Assembly (NCBI GenBank): GCA_948567375.1
Contig: OX419756.1
Coordinates: forward strand, 33,086,552 to 33,150,551
DNA: 64,000 bases
Source of the DNA: Lunularia cruciata
Lineage: Eukaryota; Streptophyta; Marchantiopsida; Lunulariales; Lunulariaceae
Direction: 5' to 3'
Part shown: piece after piece, positions 33,165-51,850 of the stretch
How positions within the stretch are numbered: position 1 is the stretch's first letter
Layout: each line of letters starts with the position of its first letter
The notes under the pieces: model-generated
Told to the model about the DNA's origin: nothing
The model's database searches: none
The model's input: only the letters and a program-made list of their open reading frames with translations
Program-made: the position numbers and the translations under genes

Positions 33165-35093
33165 ATGGATCGTTATTAAGAACTTACCACCACAACCTAT
33201 ACTAGTCTTGAGGTCGCCCACGCTGTTCTAAATTCAATCTTTGCTGACAAAGGCTACATCGTGACTGTTTTGCACACCAAGCGCGTCAAGAACAAGAGAA
33301 ATGGTGACATCAAAGCTGTTGCTTTGTAGTGTTCATGCGCAACAAAAGCGGCAACAAACTCCAAATATAATCAACGCAAGCGCGTTTGTGCCCGCCGTGG
33401 GACAGGTTGCATGTTCAATTGTCTAGTGTGGCGTGTTGTTCAACCAGGTGGAGATGGAGAAGCTCACTGGGCAGTCGAGGTTGACGTCCACGACCACAAT
33501 CACAAACCCTTTACCAATCCGGCTGTCCATCCGCAAGGCCGTGCGCTGACAGAAGAGCAACGCCAATAGGTAATCCAAGCGGCTAGTGATCAACAAAAAC
33601 CTGTGCAAATAGTGGCCGCCCTGCGCCATCGTGGGATTACAATAACCCCCCGAGATGTTTACAATGTCAAGCAAGCAGAACGCCTGCGCATTCTGGCTGG
33701 TCGTTCTCTGCTCGTTGCTCTACTTGATGGCCTAGAAGACCGACTTGATACCTCTTACTTTGCACAATTTGACGATCAATAACAGCTGTCACATTTACTG
33801 ATCATTTCCCCTTCTGCCAAAGAAATCTGCTGCCGTTTGAGCGCTGGAAAGGTATGGTTGATTGACTCAACCTACAAGACCAATCGTTTTGGTTTGCCTT
33901 TAATGCACGTTGTCGGAGTCACGGCTACACATCAGACATTTACCTTTGCATATTGTTTCATAGCTGCGGAACGCATAGAAGATTACCTTTGGGCGTTGCG
34001 GCACATACAACAGGTTTTTGCTACCTTTTTGTTGGTACCAAAGACGTTCGTCCCTGATCGTGAATTGGCTTTAATGAACGCGTTGTCGACATTGTTTGCT
34101 GATGACGATATCGTCAAGTTCCTTTTGTGTCAGTGGCACATCAGCAAGAACATCTTTGCTCGACAGCAAAAGACCTTTGCAAGCTTCGCAGCATTCAAAG
34201 TTCTTGAAGAGCACTGGAACAATTTGGTGCGATCAAAGTCTGTTGTCGCCTACGATCAACAGCTTAATAAGATGCGAGAAGTTTTCCCCCACCATGTGAT
34301 GGTTTATCTTGAAGAGACTTGGCTGCTGTATAAGGACCGATTTGTAGCCGTGTTTATATGCGACACGCTACATTTTGGTCATACGACAACTTTGCGCGTT
34401 GAGAGCGCACATGCAGCAGTTAAGTCTTGGATAATAGTGTCCACGGGAGATCTATTGACAGTGGAAACTGCATGCCAGCTTGCTTGCGGCAATCAGCTTG
34501 CAAGTATTAGACTGCAAACGGGACGAGAGCGGGCTTCAACAAGTCTAGGGTATGGATCGGTCTTTTCCGCCGTTACAGGTAAGATCTCTGTTGCAGCTTT
34601 GAAGATAGCGTTCAAAGAGTACAAACTTCGGCTTGGTACATCTTTGGAAAACAATGGGAATAATGATCTGGAATGCCACGGTATGTTCACTTCGAACATG
34701 GGGATGCCGTGCAGGCACAAGTTTCGACAAGCAACGGCAGCAATAGCAACAACAACCCCCGCCAGACCGCCAAGTGTACTTAGTCTCGAGGATTTTGATT
34801 CGCACTGGTGGCTAGTGCAGCCTCCTCGGCAAGAAGTAGTGTTTGTTGCACCAACATCGATCGAGGAGAGGATGAAGCGCATCCAGGAAGATTTTGAAGA
34901 AGGAACCTCGTACCGGAAGCGAGTCATCCTCGACCATCTTAATGTGTTGCCGGCAGCAGAACTTTTGAATCCTTCTGTTCAACACAGCCGCGGCCGCCCT
35001 GTTGGTTCTCGAGGACACCAATCGCAGAGCTCTACACAACGGAATCCATCACAGTTTGAGATCATAGAGAATTCTTTACGGCCTGCACGTTGA
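33165..35093 (+). pseudogene. MULE transposase with FAR1-like zinc finger, DDE core and SWIM motif
   Basis: One reading frame from ATG 33165 to TGA 35091, interrupted by TAA 33177, TAG 33327, TAG 33567 and TAA 33780; otherwise about 640 codons stay open. N-terminal FAR1/WRKY-GCM1-type zinc-binding region (SLEVAHAVLNSIFADKGY, TGCMFNCLVWR, HDHNHKPFTNPA). MULE transposase core: LIDSTYKTNRFGLPLMHVVG (first Asp), PDRELALMNAL (second Asp), CQWHISKN, and Glu in RVESAHAAVKSW. SWIM-type zinc motif: ECHGMFTSNMGMPCRHK. After the TGA comes CTKCGEVGHNRRSY, a CCHC knuckle whose last Cys is Tyr, so the true C-terminus was probably longer. It cuts and reinserts the element DNA. Three of the four internal stops replace what look like Gln codons. 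Inactive unless suppressed. Confidence 0.88.
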
Positions 35094-35097
35094 TGCA

Positions 35098-35411
35098 CTA
35101 AATGCGGGGAAGTGGGACATAACAGAAGAAGCTATCATCTACCTCGAGCAGATATAGTAGTGACGGCCTCTGCAAGTCTAGCGGCGACTGCACCAGCAAA
35201 TAACACAAGGGGATATCTCGATGCTCTTGATGCCGAGGACGAGTGGGAGCATTTCTAAATGCGGGGAAGTGGGACATAACAGAAGAAGCTATCATGTACC
35301 TCGAGCAGATACAGTAGTGACGGCCTCTGCAAGTCTAGCGGCGACTGCACCAGCAAATAACACAAGGGGATATCTCGATGCTCTTGATGCCGAGGACGAG
35401 TGGGAGCATTT
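35098..35411 (+). repeat. 157-bp tandem duplication over the MULE zinc-knuckle tail
   Basis: 35098-35254 is repeated at 35255-35411 with very few differences. The unit encodes KCGEVGHNRRSYH and an acidic tail (LDALDAEDEWEHF). The period is not a multiple of three, so the second copy is out of frame with the first. Confidence 0.9.
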
Positions 35412-35589
35412 CGGATACCCACCGGACATAAATGAACAATTTCTCGAGATGGTAGAGCTTGCTGAAGATCAATCTTCTCGTCTACAATAATTCATAATAA
35501 AAGAAGAAGAAATTTTAATGTCAATAAAGTTACTTTTCGGCGTTTACACGCTACTTTCCAATGTTTTGTTTTTGTAGAATTTCGCCTTC

Positions 35590-35779
35590 TTATTTCTGTC
35601 TTCATTTTCCATGCATTTTCCATGCAACCAATAGGAACGCGACAAAAATGCACATATTTCAGTCTTCATTTTCCAGTCATTTTCCATGCAACCAATAGGA
35701 ACGCGACAAAAATGCGCAGGGGTTCTTCAAACTGGGTGAGTGGTGAATAGCGAAAGGTGAGTGGTGAATAGCGGCTCCC
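35590..35779 (-). repeat. right terminal inverted repeat plus subterminal duplication
   Basis: The outer 115 bp mirror the left TIR. Immediately inside, the segment with ATGCA...CCAATAGGAACGCGACAAAAAT is present twice (about 35590-35655 and 35656-35722), so the right end carries an extra subterminal unit. Confidence 0.8.
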
Positions 35780-35787
35780 TTGCTAAA

Positions 35788-36964
35788 GGATAACAGACAT
35801 CCATTCGACTTGGGCCTGAATGCATGGTGGATGGGTAAATTCTTTCATCCTGGGAATGAATTCCCGCTGGATGGGTGAATATATAAATTCCGAACTGTAT
35901 TGTTGCAATTTCCTGCTGCACTTTCTATGTACTGTGTTATATCGGTATGAGAAACCTATCTTACAACACCTAAGGTATACTCTATCGTAAACAACCCGGT
36001 TCTATACTCACCACTAGATGGACTCTGACACTTGTAAACAGCCCTGTCGTATTTCCTAATCTAGACCCAGTTGACATTTAATAGTATCACACTAAAGATC
36101 CGTCATAACTGTCAGATACATAGGGTGGTTTCACTGTCGAAGGGAGGAACACTATCCAATTGTCAGTTACACTGGAGGAGTGTCACTGTCAAAGGGAGGT
36201 TAGTATGCGTTTATCTCCATACAAGGGTTAGTACCACGTACAGGTATGATGTTGAGGTGTGATACAAACAAGGGTTAATACAAATACAGCGTCAGTACGA
36301 AGATAGTGATGCATCGATCCCTGCAGTCCAGGGGTGTGGAACTGTAAACTTGGCACAAAAGCACGAGGACAATCGATGTCGTAGTGACAGTATCATGATG
36401 TACTGCTTAGGACATCAACCGTACAAGTCTAAAGACAGAAAACACATATATCGGCCCCGGAGTGTATGAGGACTTGGATTAACCCCTCTTGCTCAATGTC
36501 GACATGATCCCGTCGACACGACAAAACACCACTTTATGCATAGTAGCTCTTCAGTTGCGTCAAATGTGTTTTTTAGTTCCAAGGTTGAGGTTGTTCGCGT
36601 ATGATCTCATCAATTTTTTTCTCGCTTAAGAACTCAACTCCATGAATAGGGATGAGAGTTCAACTCGATTTCACGTGTTCACCACACAATGTCACTGGCT
36701 TCCGCTGAGTGGACGCCAAACATCGCTTTTAATTTTAGTTTCAAGTCTGTCGAGCGAGAACATCGTTGTTGGACAGACTTATGGTACAGAAGCCTTAAGC
36801 TACTTGGGCAATGTATCTGGCCGTTAGGCAACCTCTACTCTGTACAGTGCTATAGGGAGACAACAAGCACGAAGGGGGAGTTTGAATTCAAAGGGTTGAC
36901 AAGATACCCATGATATGATTTTGTTTTCTAGACTTGTACAAATGGACCCTGCACTATCGCCCTG
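35788..36964. other. spacer between MULE and MCM5 3' end, no gene supported
   Basis: No ORF with a recognisable domain. A small internal repeat, TCACTGTC(G/A)AAGGGAGG, occurs at about 36130 and 36183. The right part should contain the MCM5 3' UTR (minus strand). Confidence 0.4.
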
Positions 36965-43746
<6,782 letters not shown>

Positions 43747-43770
43747 TGCAGTTCCTACCAAAGAACTTCA

Positions 43771-43790
43771 GAAGCAGCTTCGCTGCTTCG
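43771..43790 (-). repeat. small stem-loop in the MCM5 5' leader
   Basis: GAAGCAG-loop-CTGCTTC, a 7-bp stem with a 5-nt loop, about 25-44 bases upstream of the start codon. Confidence 0.6.
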
Positions 43791-43986
43791 AACGAAACTA
43801 ACCAAATAAGCCCAACAATGAAACTTCCTATTCGAGCGGAAATCGATCGCTACATCTGTTTCGTGCCTAAATTCACTTGTTCCAAACCCGGAACTCTCCG
43901 GATGCATACTACATGACGCTTGTTTCTCTCTCTGGCTCTGGTCTTAGCCGAGGAACACAATTCGTTCACGAAGACGAAAATGAAAT

Positions 43987-43995
43987 GGCGGGAAA
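43987..43995 (-). promoter_or_regulatory. E2F-type site GGCGGGAAA (TTTCCCGCC) upstream of MCM5
   Basis: An exact match to the consensus E2F site TTTCCCGCC on the MCM5 strand, about 240 bp upstream of the ATG. Plant MCM genes are known E2F targets at G1/S, so position and gene identity agree. Confidence 0.75.
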
Positions 43996-44009
43996 CAGAC
44001 TGCTGATAT

Positions 44010-44018
44010 GGCGGGAAG
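44010..44018 (-). promoter_or_regulatory. second E2F-type site GGCGGGAAG upstream of MCM5
   Basis: TTCCCGCC core on the MCM5 strand, 23 bp from the first site and in the same orientation. Paired sites are common in plant replication-gene promoters. Confidence 0.7.
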
Positions 44019-44109
44019 TTCCTCCACAGCGCCTCCTGTCTCTAATGATCTGGGGGTTATTCGACCCAATTAACCAGCGGACAAAGAGTTTCTTTCTCCT
44101 TTGGTATGG

Positions 44110-47100
44110 CTTTTAAGGAATGGTATTTTCTTTGATTTTTTCTAGACATTTATCCTATTATTTATAGCCCGTAATTTAGAATCCGATGTCACATAAGGAG
44201 TATATGGTCCATGAGTCTTTCTGGAGTTCTTATCATGAAATAAAACTTGACAATTTCAGTTCAGATATTTGGTATGTTAAGTTTGTTATTGTATTTGTGC
44301 TAATGTATGACGGACACATGTGTTTAAATGTGAAAAAATGTTCATTAGATATGTATCACTTAGTGATTATTTGTAAAGCAAGAATGGATTAATTTGATGA
44401 ATTGAGAACGATCATAAGTCACGAGATCTAAGCTATCAATGGAGATAAAATATACTAAAGTATAGCTAAATTCATTTCAAATTTTAAATTTTTACTATAC
44501 ATATTATTCCTTTAGTTGTCTTTTAGTGGAGACAAAATAAATTCCTTTCATAGATTGAATCTTTGTAAGGTTTATTTTATATCTAGGAAACATCTCTTAA
44601 CCAATTTCTTTATCTATACTGTTTTTTAGTAATCGGTCACCGTTTTTTAAATCTTTCTGTTTATATTTAAAATTAATTTAAAGAACTAACTGATGTGCTT
44701 TATAGTTTTCAAATATAAATACACTGTTAATTTTATCCAAATTAAAATAGGAGAATACTCTATTGCTTATCAGTCTCCACGCAACTATTTTGAGTTGGAG
44801 CTTAGAATGTCAAGTTTATCAGGCAATTTACAGTTGAGCCCACTGTATGATTTTGTCATGATCCTATAGTGCTAAGAAGGTGTGCTTTGGAAAGAGTCGA
44901 AAATGAGCAATCGATATTCCTTATGAAGAAAGAATAACATTTTTTTTATTTGAATCCGGTCGAACTATAGATTTGGAATTTCAAGTAAATACACCAGTTT
45001 TTATTATTCATATCCTTTATCACAACTAGGAAAATAGCAATGATAATTGTAATAATTATGTGTAAATTACAGATTGTACATTATAAATTTAAGTATTGTT
45101 TTGTCTTTGGAATATATTTTCAATATTTCTTTAGTTTGAAAATTATTTTATTGTTCCTCTTTCAGTTCATAACTCTAAAGAGAAATCTAAACATAAAATA
45201 ACTCCTATCCTAAAATACATAAATTTAGTTGAGATATATGAATCCTAATGCTAAATTATCTTCATCAAAACTTCACATGCATAGTTGTCGTCAATTCTCA
45301 AAACAATAATAGTAGAGTACTTCTTTAAGAAACTATGATATTTTATTTATCTATTCTTATTTTTAAATATTGATGTTAGCTTTAGTTAGAGCAAAACTTC
45401 TTTAAAATATATAATATTTAGAATATGATGTCTTGTTTTGATTATTCATAAATATTTCCTTAAATATAATCACTTTGATCAATTTGGTTTTCCATGTTGA
45501 AATTTTATTTTGTAATTTTATAGTTTTGTTTTTTATTAATTTAAAAAAAATTATTAAAAAATATTATAATTTTACTATTTTGATGGAGTATGATATTCTT
45601 GTATTCAAAAAAAATAAAGTTGAAAACCAAATATTAATATTTTATATAATGCTTAAATAAGCCAAAATAGGAATTATTTTATGATATAAAATATGTTCAA
45701 CTGTGACTATCACTCTATAATTATCACTCTATAATATTTAAATGCTAGACTTTACATAGTTTACGAAGGAGATATAGTGGAAAGTATAAGATAAATTCTA
45801 GCTAGTTAACAACTTTAGAACTTATTCTCTCAAATCGGAACTTAATGCATGCTGTAATGGGTAAAATAAGATCAAAATGTATTAGATCAAACTTTGCTAT
45901 CATTAATTTGTTGTGCAAAGCAATTGATGACCGAATGTTTAAAAATGATTGAAGTAGTTATTTCAATTGAGTTTAATTTTAAAGATTTCATGTAATGCTT
46001 GAAAGCTCAAATAGTTTTAAGTCAAATTGGATTTAAATACTACTCAATAAAACAAAAAGTATTAGGATTTCTTTTAAAGTCTTGCCACTAAGCCTATCCC
46101 TCACTAAATATTTCAAAATCTACATTTATTGATAAAAAATGTTTTATAATATATCTTACTCTTATAATTATATGTATGATTCTTGTCTATTAATGTATTG
46201 ACAATATGAAGACATTCAACTTTTAGCTCTAATGCAACCAAAAGTTGTATAAAATAGATCTAAATTATTAAATTCATAGAAGTCATTATAATTTCATCTA
46301 TTGAGTTTGGAGTCTATGGACAATATTTTAAATCCATATCCATAAAACTCAAGTACAGAAAGAGTTTCATTCTTTAGCTTGGGATTGTTTGATAAATGAT
46401 TATACAAGATTGACTCCAAATTCCTATATTGAGAACTAAAATGTAGAAAGCGAAACCTACATCCAAACCTTGAACCTAGCCTCTCTTTTAAAGGAAACCC
46501 TAAACACAATTGATGTTCTACTAATAGAGTTAGATTAGATATTAGATCATTTGATCAAATTAGGTTCTCAATGTTCTTAGAATGACTCTATATAAGATTC
46601 TTATCATGTTGTTTAGAGTCTTGATTTACTAATGTACATTTATGTATATTTGGTGTTTATCATTGATTATCTAAGAGTTCCTCTAATTTTATATTCATAA
46701 ACTTGGAGCAACAAGGTGTATAACAATAAAAATAACCTTAACAATAAACACAACCTTAACCATAAAGCATTTTGGTGAAATTTATTTTAGAAAATCATAT
46801 AGAAGGTGTGATTTAAAATGAAGTTATATTGATGTAGAAGTGCATTTACAAAGATTTATATCTAACTCCTCTTTACTTACAAGCAAAAGAAGGAAGAATT
46901 AACCAAGGTGAAGGAGGTTCAATTAGTAAGTTTTATTGCTTTTTTAAGAAATAGCAGAGAAATGAACCATTGCCAAAAAGAAACAATCAGCTTTTGTAAA
47001 GCAAGTTTAGACACTTAAGGTTTTGTGTTGGAATGTTCATTGTCCTAAAGACAACAAGTTCTCAAGTGCTAAGCCTTTGTGGGATGATGTTGATTTGATT

Positions 47101-48095
47101 AATCCTATAGATAGATGAGAATGTAAGTGAAATTGCATTCAAGATATTGATGTATCAATTTTGGTACGGTTAATTTGAATAAGAGTAGACAATATGGAGG
47201 AAGGGGCTTTGGAGCTACTATTACTTATGTGAGAATTGGCCTTCAAAAGCTAGTCTCTTGAATAGGCCAAGACTCAACCTTAAAATATTATTAGTTGAAG
47301 ATTGGAGAAGGAGGTTTTGCATCCTACTTCCTTGCAATTTGCTATTTTGCTCTATTGATACCACATATATACTCAAGTGGAGTTTCCAAGACCATGCAAC
47401 CTTTTCACTCATTGTCAAAAGACATGTTAGAGTTTTAGAGGGTGTAGTTATTCTTCTTAGTAATTCCAATGCTAAGACCAAAATCCTAGTTTAATGAGTT
47501 TAGTACATTAAGAATTACCATATATGTGATTTAAATAGGTGTTTCTTGTGCTTGGTCTTGCTCTTCCTTATATCTTATTTATCTCATGAGTGAACACCTT
47601 TTGACCTTTTGATTCCACATTGAGCTTGAAGATCTTGAGTGATCTTTCTCAATTTCATGATAAATATAAGACCACATGCTTTGCCTTTGGAGGAAGTAAC
47701 AACATAGATCCATTTTGATCTTACCTTGTGATGTCCACCTTGTTTCTTATTTTTCTATATTGGATACATAATGTGAGTTTGACCATGCTCTTTTATCTTT
47801 TACACTCCTTCCTCCATACCTTAATAATGCCAAATCACCTATTTTTCATCCTCTTAGAGATAAATCCAAATAGATATACTTGTACCAAGAAGCTATATAG
47901 GAGAAATTGAGCATCATGTGATGGAATTTTATTTCAAGAAGCAAGTGATATGCTCAATGTGCTTCTTAGTCTACTTTAGCTAGTTTCTTCCAAAGTGGAT
48001 CTTAAGAGGAAACTTGGTCTTCCTTGCAAAAATTAGTACAATAAGAATGAAAATTTGCAAAGTTGAATCAAATAGACAAGTAATTTGATCATATT
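44110..48095. other. 4-kb AT-rich intergenic DNA
   Basis: Strongly AT-rich, with long A/T runs (for example 45540-45660). No ORF of recognisable content. 46850-47500 may contain unidentifiable repeat remnants. No RNA gene was seen. Confidence 0.45.
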
Positions 48096-48852
48096 TGTAA
48101 TACTCCAAAGACAAGAAAACTCTTCAGGAGAGATACAAGAGAGAAAACACAGATTTCGCACTCAATCCTTTGATGCCCCAAAGGAGCACCTTCTCTTTAT
48201 TATATAGCCAAGGAGGATATCATCCAAGGAAGCTCCACCATAGGATTAGGTACATGGATAAGTGACCTGTCAGCAAGCTCCACCCTTAGATTACTTGCTT
48301 GGATGGGTGACATGTTGGTCTTGGTCCCATCTAGTTGGTCAAACAGGCTTTGATCAAAGGGGATCTTTTAGGGAATCTTCTTGTAGAAATTTCAAAATCA
48401 TGTGGGTGAAGTATTGTTGGAAAGCTCTCAATGAGATAACAAACCTAGAGGAGGGAAGGCCAACATTTCCTCTACTGGGGAGGGGGGGTGTTTCATATTT
48501 TTGAGGCCTAATTCATCTATTTAGGCCTCCAAAATTACCTTGGAAGTTTAGGCTTATTTTGGCTTGTGCTCTATTAGTAGAAGTGCTCTTTTGGTGATAC
48601 CTCTATCTGATCTACATTCTACATCATGTGTAACATCTTTCCAGATGTCACCACCCCAAGTTTCACCTCTAGATCCTATGCTTAGCTATTGATTCTAAAG
48701 TTTCCAAGCATGTTTTGGTTTTTGGCCTACTAGTAGTACTCTTTTGGTGATACATCTAGCTTATCTACTTAGTACATCATGTATAAACCCCTTCTAGATG
48801 TTTCCAAACCAAATTTCATCTCTTGATCATCTATCTAGCTATTGGTATTACA
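48096..48852 (+). mobile_element. solo LTR, family B
   Basis: 757 bp from TGTAATAC to GTATTACA, flanked by the 5-bp duplication ATATT (48091-48095 and 48853-48857). Shares blocks such as GGAGCACCTTCTCTTTATTA and GGTCAAACA(G/A)GCTTTGA with two other copies at 50148 and 62309. TG..CA ends and a 5-bp duplication identify a solo LTR. Confidence 0.88.
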
Positions 48853-48959
48853 ATATTACAAAAAAACTTACCATCCTTTCCTAAAAGAAACATGGGAAGT
48901 TCCAAGAAGAAAGCTTTTCTAAAGCTAAGAGTGATGAATTGAGTTACAATTAAATACAA

Positions 48960-49188
48960 TTCCAATACTTTTTTGGAGAAAGTTTTTGTTCAATCATTTT
49001 CACCGTCTTCTTACATGAAGGAGCTCTCATTATATGAAGGATATCTACTTCTTTCCATATGTTTCTTAGAACCTTGCATTGGACTTCTTTTAACCATTGC
49101 TAAAGTTGATATCAACTTTCCACTGAAGAAGTTGGCAAATGATAAGCTAAGGATCTTGATGAGCTAATTGTTGAATATTTGAAATCAG
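48960..49188 (+). pseudogene. LINE fragment, left part (split by an LTR element)
   Basis: TIAKVDINFPLKKLANDK and the following bases (frame-shifted LDELI-like, LKS) match the conserved segment just before the RT domain of plant LINEs (A..L..GKA.D.D.L..E.LK). The text resumes with HLIPI and LLNKA after the chromovirus at 55756. The upstream part from 48960 is less certain. Confidence 0.5.
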
Positions 49189-49193
49189 ATGGT

Positions 49194-49693
49194 TGTAACA
49201 ATATGGAGTTTACCAATGTTAGTCAAGACTAACAAAGTAGCAAGTATGCCAAATTAGCCAAGAATAATAAAATATTCTAAAGCATCTAGGAAGCTACTTG
49301 GTATCTTCCAAGTATTAGGTAATGTGCATACCAAGAGGTAACTTCCAAAAGAAGCTTCTTGGGAAGCTTCCTGGTCAGCTTAGCTTGCATGCCAAGTAGA
49401 TGGCTTCTAGAAAAAGCTTTGTGGAAAGCTTCCCAACTAGCTTAGCTTTCATGCCAAGAAGGCAACTTCTAGAAGAAAGCTTCTTGAGAAGCTTCACAAT
49501 TAGCTTTGCTTGCACTCTAAGAAAATGACTTTTGGGAAACTTCTTGATAAGCTTCTCAAGATCCTTGTTTGTTCCTATAAATACCAAAGCCCTAGCTCAT
49601 GCTAAGCATTTGGATTTTCCCTCATTCAAGAGTCCTAGTGTGATCTTTTAGCTTGATCTTCTATTCAACTATTTCTCTCCTTGGTCTTTTACA
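49194..49693 (+). repeat. 5' LTR of the chromovirus
   Basis: TGTAACAATATGGAG...GGTCTTTTACA, 500 bp. Contains internal ~60-bp repeats around AAGCTTC(C/T)T and GCATGCCAAGTAG. Antisense ORFs here are artefacts of those repeats. Confidence 0.9.
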
Positions 49694-49694
49694 T

Positions 49695-49706
49695 TGGTAT
49701 CAAAGT
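49695..49706 (+). promoter_or_regulatory. primer-binding site TGGTATCAAAGT
   Basis: One base after the LTR end; begins TGGTATCA as in initiator-Met-tRNA-primed plant elements. Confidence 0.65.
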
Positions 49707-49959
49707 AGGAATAGAATGGATGGAATTTATTGACCACCAAATCCATTTATGCAAAGCCAATGAGATTTTCATGTCCATGTACTACCCAAGCATCATTTCA
49801 CATAGTTATCATCTCACTTTTTGGGCAGAATTTTCTCAATGTGATCACCTTGTCCGATGAACCCTTGGTAATTCCAGTTATGACTTATAAAGAATGGTGT
49901 GCTTGTTGCCTCTATGTGTTAACTTAGATAATTATAGGTAGTCTGATAGAGTGGCAACC

Positions 49960-51850
49960 ATGTCAGAAATTCTGGAAGTTATCATGGCTATGAAGCAACA
50001 AACCAAGCACCTTAATCAATTGTTGGATGAACAAGACCATTAACGACAAGAGCATGTACAGAGAGCACAATTTTGAGAAGGAGAAGAGAAAATCCAATTT
50101 CCAATGCCCAAGGTATTTGAAGGTAAGAATCTCTCGGGTGCATTGGATGTAATACTTCGAGGACAAGAGAAGAGAGAGAAACACAAATTGCACACTCAAC
50201 ATTCAGTGCCCCAAAGGAGCACCTTCTCTTTATTATATAGACAAGGAGGATCTCCTCCAAGGAAGCTCCACCATAGGATTAGGCACACAGGTAGGTGACC
50301 TGTCTGCAAGCTCCACCCTTGGATTACTTACTTGGATGGGTGACATGTTGGTCTAGGTCCTATCTGGTTGGTCAAACAAGCTTTGACCAGAGGGAATCTT
50401 TTAGGGAATCTTCTTGTAGGAGTCTCAGAATCATGTGAGTAAGGTACCATTGGAAAGCTCTCGACAAGAAAAACTAGGGGGAGGGAAGGCCAACCATTCC
50501 TCTATTGGGGAGGGGATTTGACATAGTTTTTAGGCCTAATTCATCCGTTTAGGCCTCCAAAATTGCCTTCAAAGATTTCATATTTTGGTTCCTACTCTAT
50601 TAGTAGAAGTCCACTTTTGGTGATACCTCTTTCTGATCTGTTAAGTACATCATGTGTAACACCCTTCCAGATGTTACCAAACCAATTCTCACTCATATGT
50701 CTAGCTATTTGTTTTAAGGTTCTCAAGTCTATTTCAATTTTTGCTCTATTAGTAGAAGTACTCTTTTGGTGATGCTTCTATCTGATCTACTTTGACCAGA
50801 TGTATAACATCATTCTAGATGTTACCAAACCAAATTTCACATCTAGATCATATGGCTAGCTCTTGGTATTATGGTGGATAATTTTATGTTTGATTGCAAT
50901 TGTTATTTTGAAGCTACAAATCTTCAAGATGACTGAAGATAGATTATTTTATCTTAAAGTCAATTGGATAGAGTGGCAAAACTACGGTGGCAATTCCAAG
51001 TGGAATGAGTTGAATGATAATTTATTGCACCAATCTTGACATGAGAAGGATTCAAGAATACAATAATTGGGTGATTCCAAGCTATAAATGTCACACAAAT
51101 TGCACAAGGTAGATTGGCAAAATTGAAGTAGATTGGGTTTGTGAGACGCTACATCACTCAATTCTAAAACACCATAGTGCAAGTTTTAGATATACTAGAA
51201 GGTGAAGCTCTGAATCAATTTGCGAGGAGCTAGAACCAATAGAGATTGATGCAATCCAATGGAGATTGATGCAATCCAACGGAGATCACTTGGAATTGAA
51301 CATAGGGGAAAATTATCACAAAATGATGGTTACTTTTATTATCACCAAATTGGACATTGCATTGTTGAATTTCCACTCAAGAATAGATATATAAAATGCC
51401 CAAATGGAGTTTGTGGAGCATGATGATCAAGGAAACAAAGAATCCCATCAAGAGAATTTAAGCCACCTATTGAGAACTTTACTAGTTCCAATGGGATTGA
51501 AGGCTTGACTTATGCAAGTTTGCTTCACTTGCAAGGTATGATATTTGATAGTGGTTGTAGGATTTTGGTTGATTCTAGTAGTTTAGAAAATTGCATATCC
51601 ATACAATTAGCAAAGAGACTAAATATTCTTATCATGCTAGTGATTGGAAGTAGATTGATGATGGTAGATGGTAGGAAGAGTTTATATTTTGTATCTTACA
51701 TCTTATTACATTTAAGATTAGGAAGGAGTATTTGGAGTGTATGGGGTTTTTAGTGACACCTATTCACTATGATGTCATTCTAGGTTTGCCTTGGCTTGAA
51801 CACCATAAGGTTCAATTTGACTCGACCCGACTACAAATTCAAGTACAATA
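49960..51850 (+). pseudogene. gag and protease of the chromovirus, interrupted by a solo LTR
   Basis: Gag pieces MPKVFEGKNLSGALD (50104-50147) and, after the insertion, YFEATNLQDD (about 50910) belong to the plant Ty3 gag pattern. The protease has ILVDSSSLENCIS (about 51563) as the D-S-G-like active-site region, then DVILGLPWL at about 51770. Stops occur throughout. Confidence 0.65.
50148..50873 (+). mobile_element. solo LTR, family B, nested in the chromovirus gag
   Basis: 726 bp starting TGTAATAC. The end is GTATTATG (last two bases changed from CA). Flanks TTGGA and GTGGA differ by one base, so the 5-bp duplication is slightly decayed. Confidence 0.82.

Larger units (their letters stand above)
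32945..35779 (+). mobile_element. Mutator-like (MULE) DNA transposon, nearly complete
   Basis: Terminal inverted repeats of about 115 bp start GGGAGCCGCTATTCACCACT on the left (from 32945) and are inverted on the right (to 35779). The target-site duplication TTGCTAAA is at 32937-32944 and 35780-35787; with GG next to both, 8-10 bp depending on the edge chosen. That is the MULE range. Inside is one transposase gene. Each TIR has an internal direct repeat (CGCTATTCACCACTCACC twice). Composition is clearly more GC-rich than the retroelement DNA to its left. Confidence 0.9.

Noticed and set aside
33837-35093. MULE transposase starting at 33837 as an intact gene
   Set aside because: That start is TTG; the same frame runs upstream to ATG 33165 through the zinc-finger region with four stops, so it is a pseudogene.
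49375-49587. Minus-strand ORF with repeated KLL/SRSxLLGMxAKL protein
   Set aside because: It is an antisense reading of the internal repeats of the LTR; similar antisense frames appear in the other LTR copies.
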